Assembly (NCBI RefSeq): GCF_023283945.1
Contig: NZ_JAKIKW010000002.1
Location: forward strand, 300,765 to 364,764
Direction: 5' to 3'
Length of the DNA: 64,000 nucleotides
DNA from: Shewanella gelidimarina
GTDB lineage: Bacteria > Pseudomonadota > Gammaproteobacteria > Enterobacterales > Shewanellaceae
The translations under genes were made by a program, and so were the position numbers. This document shows, piece after piece, positions 57,718 through 64,000 of this stretch. The notes beneath the pieces were generated by a model, which saw only the letters and a list, made by a program, of their open reading frames with translations, had not been told where the DNA came from and made no database searches. Each line of letters begins with the position of its first letter. Positions within the stretch are counted from its first letter, which is position 1.

Positions 57718-58080
57718 TTACAGTTTGCTTAAGCGCGACTTATAATCATCAATGATATGTTCCATTATCTCTTGTACTGATGTGTCTTTAGTTTTGTTAT
57801 CCATAAAGACTTTAAAGGTCGCTAGCACATGAATATCACCTTTAAGACGGTCATTTTTCATCGAAAAGTAGGCTTGCTCTGCTTCTGCTTCTCTAACAAC
57901 ACAGCCCTCATGTTCGAACAATCGAGTCCCTGAATGGCCGTGCCACTTAGTGATTCTGTCGAGTGCTATTTCACATGAACGGTTAATCTCAATATGGTTT
58001 AGCCAGCTTGTTGGGTGAGCGGGATCCTTTATTTGTGGGCATCGGACTGTATAGTTATAAACGTGAGAAATTGCTGTCAT
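57718..58080 (-). CDS. Hypothetical protein
   Basis: A 120-residue soluble protein (MTAISHVYNYTVRCPQIKD...) with no motif I recognise. It has several Cys and His residues (RCPQ, RSCEIA, KWHGHSG, HEGC), so metal binding is conceivable. The ATG at 58080 follows AGGTAGGTAA. It has no obvious operon partner. Confidence 0.6.
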   Translation of the reverse strand: MTAISHVYNYTVRCPQIKDPAHPTSWLNHIEINRSCEIALDRITKWHGHSGTRLFEHEGCVVREAEAEQAYFSMKNDRLKGDIHVLATFKVFMDNKTKDTSVQEIMEHIIDDYKSRLSKL

Positions 58081-58630
58081 AAATTACCTACCTGTTCGCT
58101 GTAACGGATGCCATATTGGGCACTGTTCTTATTATGCTCAACACATGGTGTTGGCCTGTGCGTACTGTATGTGTCTAAGGTTAACAATTAACTGCTAACT
58201 TGGGTTATTCAATCTAATAATAGCTTACGTGTCATGCTGTTATAGAAAACAGCGTAAATGAGCTAAGTCATTTGTACCACTATTGGGCTGCTATTGAAAC
58301 TAGAACACTTACTAATTTTAAAGCCTAGTTAAACTTAGTTGCTCTGAGTATTTTTTACCACGACATGAACTCCAATAAACTTGCTCTAGCTCCCACTTTT
58401 GCCTCTGACAACACTTTTAAGGGTTACTTCGACTAATAAAGCATCAGTTAATTTAATAAAGTGCTTTTGTTGGTCACTTGATTAGTTTTTTTTAGCAATA
58501 TGAGGTTATCTATGCTGTTTTATGTAAAAACAATGCTGCTGCCGTGTAAAAAGGTTTATGTGCGGTGCAGTATGTGCTTATAATTTCAAGATAAATATAA
58601 TGCAAATATCTGACCCTTCAGGAGGCTTAA
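58081..58630. other. Intergenic upstream of the RND pump
   Basis: About 550 AT-rich bp that must hold the pump promoter and any regulator site. I see no adjacent TetR or MarR gene and no clear operator palindrome. Confidence 0.4.
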
Positions 58631-59791
58631 ATGGCCTGTTCAACAGTTTCAAAGCTAAAACTGCTCACCATTGGGTGCATCAGTATTATTGCCAGTGGGT
58701 GTGGTGAAGCGCCGGCACCTCAGGCTGCAGTGTTGCCAAGCGTGATTGTTAGCACCGCAAGCATGCAAGATATTCAATCTAAAAGTGAAATTGTTGGTCG
58801 TACAAGAGCATCTGAAGATGTGACGATTAAATCCCAAATTCAGGGGCAATTACTTAAACGTACCTTTATCGAAGGTGAAGATGTTAATCAGGGTGACTTG
58901 CTATTCGAGATTGATCCTGCAACTTATGTGGCAGAGTTAGCTCAGCAAAAAGCCGTACTGAAACAAGCTATCGCCTCAAGAGATGTCGCGGTAATGAACT
59001 GGGAACGTGGTCGTCGCTTACTGCCTGACGGCATGATCAGTGCGCAAGATATGGATGAGTTGACCTCTCGTAAGCTGACAACTGCCGCTGGCGTTGTGCA
59101 AGCCGAAGCGGCCGTCAGTGGCGCTGAGTTACAGCTAAGCTACACCAAAGTGTATGCGCCAATCTCTGGACGGATAAGTAACGCTAAAGTGAGTACGGGT
59201 GACATCATTAGTCCGCAATCTGAAATGGCAAACTTAGTCCAGTTACAGCCAATGTGGGTTAATTTTCAAGTTGCTGAACGTGCGTTAATTACCGCTCAAC
59301 AAAGTTTTTCTAAGGCGTTATCTCGCGATGTTAAGATCCGAGATATTGTGATAAACCTGCGTTTGCCCAATGCAACCATGCATAAAGAATCAGGTTATAT
59401 CGATTTTGTGAGTAACAAGGTTGACCCAGCCACCGGCACCTTACCTATCCGTGCCACTTTTGAAAATGCCGATAACTTTATGCTACCTGGCATGTTCGTC
59501 ACTTTGATCATCGAATCGCCCATTACAGAGCAAGCGTTATTAATCCCGCAAGCGTCAGTGCAAGAAGATCAACAAGGCCGTTTTGTGATGGTGCTTAATG
59601 ATAAGAATCAAGTTGAGAAGCGTATTGTCGAGCTCGGTGAACGTTTCGGTATTCAATGGCGCGTGCTGAGTGGCTTAGACGGTGGTGACCGTATCGTTGT
59701 CGACGGACTGCAGAAGATTCGACCAGGCATTGAAGTTAATGCGGTTGAGCAAGAGATTATTCCTTTCCAAGAAGCTAACCAAACTAAGTAG
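58631..59791 (+). CDS. RND efflux periplasmic adaptor (membrane fusion lipoprotein)
   Basis: A 386-residue AcrA/MexA-type adaptor that links the inner-membrane pump to an outer-membrane channel. It has a lipobox-like IASGC near residues 20-24, a barrel-sandwich lipoyl motif (VTIKSQIQGQLLKRTFIEGEDVNQGDLLFEI), a coiled-coil hairpin at about 95-150 and a beta-barrel from about 200. GGAGG lies 7 bp before the ATG. It is followed by the pump gene after 9 bp. Confidence 0.93.
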   Translation: MACSTVSKLKLLTIGCISIIASGCGEAPAPQAAVLPSVIVSTASMQDIQSKSEIVGRTRASEDVTIKSQIQGQLLKRTFIEGEDVNQGDLLFEIDPATYVAELAQQKAVLKQAIASRDVAVMNWERGRRLLPDGMISAQDMDELTSRKLTTAAGVVQAEAAVSGAELQLSYTKVYAPISGRISNAKVSTGDIISPQSEMANLVQLQPMWVNFQVAERALITAQQSFSKALSRDVKIRDIVINLRLPNATMHKESGYIDFVSNKVDPATGTLPIRATFENADNFMLPGMFVTLIIESPITEQALLIPQASVQEDQQGRFVMVLNDKNQVEKRIVELGERFGIQWRVLSGLDGGDRIVVDGLQKIRPGIEVNAVEQEIIPFQEANQTK

Positions 59792-59800
59792 GGGATTACT

Positions 59801-62800
59801 ATGATTAGTGAATTCTTCATCAATAGGCCTAAATTTGCCTTTGTGATCTCTACCGTACTGACGTTGGTGGGGCTTATCTCTATCCCTATTTTGTCAGTGG
59901 CTGAGTTTCCTGAGATCGCGCCGCCACAAGTGAGTGTGTCGACCAGTTATTCTGGTGCCAGTGCCAATGTTGTAAAAGACACCATTGCCCAGCCTTTAGA
60001 AGCTGAAATTAACGGCGTGGAAGGCATGCTGTATATGGAGTCAAAGAGCGCCAACGACGGTAGCTATTCACTCAATGTGACCTTTGAGGTCGGTACAGAC
60101 CCCGACATGGCGCAGGTGAAAGTACAAAACCGGGTGCAGCAAGCAATGCCGAGATTGCCTGAAGAGGTGAAAAGGCAAGGGGTGAAAGTCGAGAAACAAA
60201 GCCCCAATATTCTGATGGTAGTGAACCTTCTTTCTCCCAACGAAACCTTTGATTCTCTGTTTATTACTAACTATGCAGGTCTTAATGTAAAAGATGCCTT
60301 AGCGCGTCAGAGCGGCGTATCGAAAGTGCAGATTATTGGCGCGCTCGATTATGCGATGCGGATATGGCTTGATCCCGATAAAATGGCCAGCTTTGCCATT
60401 ACCGCCACCGACGTTATTGCAGCGCTGCAAGAGCAAAATATTCAAGTGGCTGCCGGTCGAATTGGTGCTGCACCTGTCGACCCAGACCAACAGTTTCAAT
60501 ATACGCTGCAGACCAAAGGACGACTAAAGAACACCACCGAATTTGCTAATGTTGTGGTTCGAGCGAATGAAGATGGCTCAAAAATCACCGTCGGTGATGT
60601 GGCTCGAGTTGAGCTAGGGTCACAAACTTATGATGCTCAAGGCAAGCTTAACAATAAACCCTCAGCGATTATCTCTATTTACCAGTCACCCGATGCTAAC
60701 GCATTAGAAGTGGCGGCGGGCATTAGGGATCAGATGGATACTTTGTCGGCTAATTTCCCAAGAGACTTAGAGTACGAGGTGTTATACGACACCACCGACT
60801 TCGTCGAAAGCTCGATTAATGAGGTGGTGCAAACACTGTTTATCTCGGTTGCCTTAGTTATCTTTGTGGTGTTTATTTTCTTACAAGATGTGCGCTCAAC
60901 ATTGATCCCAGGGATTGCGATTCCAGTGTCTTTGATTGGTACCTTTGCCTTCTTGCTAATATCAGGCATGAGCATTAATACGGTATCGCTATTCGCGCTT
61001 ATCTTAGCCATTGGTATTGTGGTTGACGATGCCATTGTGGTGGTCGAGAACGTGACGCGCTTGATGCAAGATGAGGGCTTGTCACCCAAAGAGGCCACCT
61101 CTAAAGCGATGAAAGAGGTGACTGGACCGATTATAGCAACGACGTTAGTGCTATTAGCGGTATTTGCGCCCACGGCTGTGATGCCAGGGATCACTGGCCA
61201 GATGTACGCACAGTTCTCTGTGACTATCTGTATTGCAGTGCTTATCTCTTCGGTTAATGCATTGACCTTAAGTCCAGCACTATGCGCCTCGGTATTGCGC
61301 GCACCTAAGCAACACACCACGGGCTTTCACGCTAAATTTAATAAATATTTCAATATTTTCACCGGTAAATACACCAAACTGGTGCATGTGCTAACCCGGA
61401 AGCTGCTATTGGTTTTAGTGGTCTTTATTGCGCTTTTAGCGGCGACGGGCGGTCTCGCTAAAATCTTGCCATCAGGCTTTGTGCCAATGGAAGATAAGAA
61501 AGCGTTTATGGTCGATATTCAACTCCCAGATGGCGCGTCACTTAACCGTACTGAAGACGTCATGCGTGATTTAGTCGAGTTAACGCTGGCAGAGCCGGGT
61601 GTCGAAAACGTGATTCATGCCAGTGGCTTTAGTATTTTATCGGGCTCAGTTGCATCGAATGGCGGCTTGATGATTGTCACTCTGTCTACATGGTCTGAGC
61701 GTGAATCTGCCGATATGGCAGAGCATGCCATTGTGGCAAAGCTACAAGCCAAATATGCGGCTAATCCATCCGTTAAGGCGATGGCTTTCTCACTGCCGCC
61801 CATTCCGGGCGTCGGCAGTGTTGGTGGCTTTGAGTTTGTCTTGCAAGATACACAGGGACGCAGCCCGCAGGAGCTGGCATCGGTGATGCGTGCGCTTATT
61901 ATGAAAGCGAACGAGCAGCCTGAAATTGCGATGTCATTTAGTAATTTCCGCGCCGATGTGCCGCAAATGTTTGTCGATGTCGACCGTGATAAGGCAAAAG
62001 CATTAGGCATACCGCTTAATGAGATCTTTACCACCATGCAGACAATGCTGGGCTCAATGTACGTCAATGACTTTAACCGTTTCGGTAAGGTCTTTAGGGT
62101 GATACTACAAGCGGAAAGCGAATACCGAAATTCCGATATGGATATTGCACGTTTTTATGTGCGTTCTTCTTCGGGTGAAATGGTGCCACTGAGTACCTTG
62201 GTGACGGTGACGCCGATATTAGGGCCAGACGTGATGAACTCATACAACATGTTTAGTTCTACCACGATTAACGGTTTCCCAGCGCCAGGTTATAGTTCAG
62301 GTGATGCTATTCGCGCCATGGAACGCGCAGCGGCGCAGAGCTTACCAACAGGTTATAGCTATGAGTGGACAGGGCAAACTTACCAAGAGATTAAGGCGGG
62401 TAACTTAGCGCCATTAATCTTTGCTTTGGCGTTGGTATTTACCTATCTATTTTTGGTGGCTCAGTACGAGAGTTGGACCATTCCATTTGCGGTGATGCTC
62501 GCGGTGCCGATTGCCATATTGGGGGCGTTCCTCAATATTTGGCTGGTGGGCGCTGAACTTAACTTGTATGCCCAAATTGGCTTGGTGTTGTTGATAGGCT
62601 TAGCGTGTAAGAACGCCATCTTGATTGTCGAATTTGCCAAGCAGTTAAGAGAAGAGGGCAAGAGTATATTGGATGCTGGCGAAACGGCGGCTAGACTGCG
62701 TTTTCGCGCGGTATTAATGACAGCCTTTTCGTTCTTACTCGGAGTGCTTCCGTTAGTTGTTGCCACTGGCGCAGGAGCTGGGAGTCGTCGTGCACTGGGT

Positions 62801-62953
62801 TATTCAGTGTTCGGTGGTATGTTAGCGGCAACGATAGTCGGTACGCTGCTGGTGCCTGTTTTTTACGTAATGATGCAAACCATGCGTGAAAAGTTTAAAG
62901 GTAAAGCGGAGCCTAAAGCGGAAGAGCTTAACAGCGAAGAGGTCAAGAGTTAA
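59801..62953 (+). CDS. RND multidrug efflux transporter (HAE1 family)
   Basis: A 1050-residue inner-membrane proton-driven pump of the AcrB type. It has 12 membrane helices in two halves, large periplasmic loops at about 30-335 and 560-870, and the proton relay aspartates in [14 protein letters not shown] near residues 405-410. The second-half lysine region [19 protein letters not shown] is also present. Length is normal. No TolC-like outer-membrane factor follows, so the pump must borrow one from elsewhere. Substrates cannot be told from sequence. Confidence 0.95.
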   Translation: MISEFFINRPKFAFVISTVLTLVGLISIPILSVAEFPEIAPPQVSVSTSYSGASANVVKDTIAQPLEAEINGVEGMLYMESKSANDGSYSLNVTFEVGTDPDMAQVKVQNRVQQAMPRLPEEVKRQGVKVEKQSPNILMVVNLLSPNETFDSLFITNYAGLNVKDALARQSGVSKVQIIGALDYAMRIWLDPDKMASFAITATDVIAALQEQNIQVAAGRIGAAPVDPDQQFQYTLQTKGRLKNTTEFANVVVRANEDGSKITVGDVARVELGSQTYDAQGKLNNKPSAIISIYQSPDANALEVAAGIRDQMDTLSANFPRDLEYEVLYDTTDFVESSINEVVQTLFISVALVIFVVFIFLQDVRSTLIPGIAIPVSLIGTFAFLLISGMSINTVSLFALILAIGIVVDDAIVVVENVTRLMQDEGLSPKEATSKAMKEVTGPIIATTLVLLAVFAPTAVMPGITGQMYAQFSVTICIAVLISSVNALTLSPALCASVLRAPKQHTTGFHAKFNKYFNIFTGKYTKLVHVLTRKLLLVLVVFIALLAATGGLAKILPSGFVPMEDKKAFMVDIQLPDGASLNRTEDVMRDLVELTLAEPGVENVIHASGFSILSGSVASNGGLMIVTLSTWSERESADMAEHAIVAKLQAKYAANPSVKAMAFSLPPIPGVGSVGGFEFVLQDTQGRSPQELASVMRALIMKANEQPEIAMSFSNFRADVPQMFVDVDRDKAKALGIPLNEIFTTMQTMLGSMYVNDFNRFGKVFRVILQAESEYRNSDMDIARFYVRSSSGEMVPLSTLVTVTPILGPDVMNSYNMFSSTTINGFPAPGYSSGDAIRAMERAAAQSLPTGYSYEWTGQTYQEIKAGNLAPLIFALALVFTYLFLVAQYESWTIPFAVMLAVPIAILGAFLNIWLVGAELNLYAQIGLVLLIGLACKNAILIVEFAKQLREEGKSILDAGETAARLRFRAVLMTAFSFLLGVLPLVVATGAGAGSRRALGYSVFGGMLAATIVGTLLVPVFYVMMQTMREKFKGKAEPKAEELNSEEVKS

Positions 62954-63005
62954 ACGCTTAAGCCTTAGTCTCTAAGTCTGTTTTAAGTCCATCTTGAATT
63001 AATGA

Positions 63006-63032
63006 AGGCCTGCATTGTTGCAGGTCTTTTTG
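63006..63032 (+). terminator. Intrinsic terminator of the RND operon
   Basis: A 9-bp stem AGGCCTGCA / TGCAGGTCT (one G-T pair) with a TTGT loop and a T run, 53 bp after the pump stop. Confidence 0.82.
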
Positions 63033-63194
63033 TTTACTAAGCGTGGGGTGAACGAGAGTTCTGTGTTGGCTAAAGGTGAGCTGATTGGGGGACTCATTTG
63101 TGTCCCAAAACGTTTTAGTTATCTATTAGTTTCATCAAGCTACGCTTGAACAAAGTCGTGGCGACAAGGAATTGAACTCTAAATTGCAGCTTCA

Positions 63195-63390
63195 TTGTTA
63201 TCAATCGCCTACATCGGGTGCTGGACAGGATGTCCGAATGTCGTGAACAGATGGGTCTGTAGGAACGACCGCATGTGCAGACACTGCAGTGACACGCTAT
63301 AAATACATCCTTGTAAGCTCGGCCATGACGTCCATGTCATGGACGGTCACGGCCGTATCTACACTGACAGTTGGTGTAGATACGACCTAT
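63195..63390. repeat. Palindrome cluster
   Basis: A block of nested inverted repeats. A near-perfect 17-bp arm (GGCCATGACGTCCATG and its partner) spans 63321-63354. An exact 11-bp stem CGTATCTACAC / GTGTAGATACG spans 63354-63384. Shorter ones include GGACA-GGA-TGTCC near 63221. There is no coding frame. It resembles dispersed intergenic palindromic elements of gammaproteobacteria, although I cannot name a family. Confidence 0.55.
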
Positions 63391-63581
63391 AACGGTTTGA
63401 TTGCTAACTTGTATAAATTCAGTAAGATGTAAGTGTGCGTTCATGAAAAGTTGAGATAACTGGAAAGCAAAGTGTGCGACTCACTTTTGTCCTGAGGTGT
63501 ATTGGATATAATCTTAAGCGTAAATGTTTAATTATTTGTTATTAGTGAGTTTTTCAGGCTTTTACCTGTGCACGCTTTCTC

Positions 63582-63627
63582 AACATGGCTTGGCAAAACG
63601 CGCAAGCCGTATATACAAATGTTAGGT
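63582..63627 (+). other. Candidate attC-like site, left
   Basis: The paired segments AACAT-GGCTTG (63582-63592) and CAAGCC (63603-63608) plus ATGTT (63619-63623), ending in GTTAGGT (63621-63627), fit the R'-type core GTTRRRY of integron cassettes. The left core is degenerate and one arm has a 10-nt insertion, so this is weaker than the right site. Confidence 0.35.
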
Positions 63628-63631
63628 GCCG

Positions 63632-63871
63632 ATGGACATAATTCTACTAATTCTTGTGTTATCTGGGTTTATAGCTGTGTATTTTTATATTGTTGCTATC
63701 CGTAGCATTTTTGGATCTGTTTTTTCACAACCATCTATAACAGAATACATTCAAGTTTTTGTTTTAAATACTGAGCAAACTTTAGATAAATCGCAATTGC
63801 GTAAAAGAAAGGTTTCAATCATATGGATTGCAATTTTTATAAGCCTAATTGTTTTCAGTCGTTTCATATAA
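63632..63871 (+). CDS. Small membrane protein in a putative gene cassette
   Basis: A 79-residue protein with two membrane segments (about residues 3-22 and 62-77) separated by a polar stretch with KSQLRKRK. No known family is recognised. It begins only a few bases after GTTAGGTG and ends 16 bp before CACCTAAC, the tight packing expected of an integron cassette. I prefer the ATG at 63632. A GTG two codons earlier overlaps the recombination core. Confidence 0.55.
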   Translation: MDIILLILVLSGFIAVYFYIVAIRSIFGSVFSQPSITEYIQVFVLNTEQTLDKSQLRKRKVSIIWIAIFISLIVFSRFI

Positions 63872-63887
63872 GCAGTTGGTTTATAGC

Positions 63888-63943
63888 ACCTAACGAATAA
63901 GGATAGGCCGCGCGTAGCCGCGTCCTTATCCCGATTGTTGAAC
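63888..63943 (+). other. Candidate attC recombination site
   Basis: A 56-bp imperfect palindrome. It starts ACCTAAC (RYYYAAC core) and ends GTTGAAC (GTTRRRY core). Between them the arms GAAT..GGATA.GG and CC.TATCC..ATT pair with a few unpaired bases, around a CGCG-CGTAGC-CGCG tip. The start core is the exact complement of GTTAGGT at 63621, as expected if both belong to one circularised cassette. Confidence 0.5.
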
Positions 63944-63976
63944 AAGCCCGAGTGATACCTTTATAGTGTAAATATC

Positions 63977-63999
63977 AGCGTAAGATCTTACGCTTTTTT
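63977..63999 (+). terminator. Intrinsic terminator at the window end
   Basis: AGCGTAAG-AT-CTTACGCT with a run of T after it. It follows the candidate attC site directly. Confidence 0.7.
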
Positions 64000-64000
64000 G

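Noticed and set aside
60730..61320. 196-codon frame antisense to the RND pump gene
   Set aside because: It is a shadow of a highly conserved pump sequence. Codon bias of the pump explains the open frame.

Overview
The window is a stretch of a gammaproteobacterial chromosome, most likely Shewanella or a close relative. This rests on gene order and protein families: mutY-yggX facing trmB-yggL-glsB-yggN, yggS-proC-yggT-yggU-rdgB-hemW opposite pilT-pilU, xni-ppnN, porin-phoB-phoR-pstS, and several DUF families common in Shewanellaceae. The DNA is moderately AT-rich, with many clean intrinsic terminators and short operons. There is no rRNA, CRISPR array, prophage or transposase gene. The species call is inference.

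Layout. 1-0.9 kb: a tRNA cluster on the minus strand, with two near-identical tRNA-Phe copies that each keep their own promoter, and one tRNA-Thr. 1.1-8.4 kb: housekeeping (cytochrome b561/YceI pair, YggX, MutY, TrmB, YggL, glutaminase, YggN) and a LysR regulator. 8.4-13.7 kb: a DUF885 peptidase-like protein, HemW and RdgB, with two copies of a 288-bp MITE. 13.7-19 kb: DUF4426, YggU, YggT, ProC and YggS on the minus strand, then divergent PilT and PilU for type IV pilus retraction. 19-30 kb: a third MITE, HemH, DUF3192, Xni, PpnN, a diguanylate cyclase, a TPR membrane protein with a GGDEF-like relic, an M61 peptidase and RdgC. 30-35.7 kb: a phosphate block (porin, PhoB, PhoR, PstS with a Pho box) and a minimal M9 collagenase. 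35.8-40.5 kb: an M1 aminopeptidase and a glutathione peroxidase, convergent, separated by 2.4 kb of tandem repeats. 40.7-52.3 kb: a DUF4382 lipoprotein, YfaZ-like protein, a 7TMR-DISM protein with a degenerate GGDEF domain, an RNA m5C methyltransferase, DUF2461, YaiI, an OmpA-like protein, an MscS channel, a TRIC-type protein and threonine aldolase. 52.4-58.1 kb: two tandem PhoA-type alkaline phosphatases and small accessory genes. 58.6-63 kb: a two-gene RND efflux pump. 63-64 kb: a palindrome-rich stretch and what looks like one integron-type gene cassette with attC-like sites.

The most unusual element is the array at 37.6-39.9 kb. Six direct repeats of 358-400 bp plus a diverged seventh each carry, on the minus strand, a perfect hairpin followed by a T run (an intrinsic terminator), a second conserved stem-loop, and a conserved pyrimidine-rich segment complementary to a ribosome-binding-site/start-codon sequence. 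Covarying stem bases and frame-breaking indels favour a multi-copy structured RNA over a protein. Its expression and function cannot be decided from sequence alone.

Phosphate acquisition (PhoBR, PstS, porin, two alkaline phosphatases) and c-di-GMP-type signalling (one intact GGDEF protein and two degenerate ones) are the two functional themes that recur across the window.
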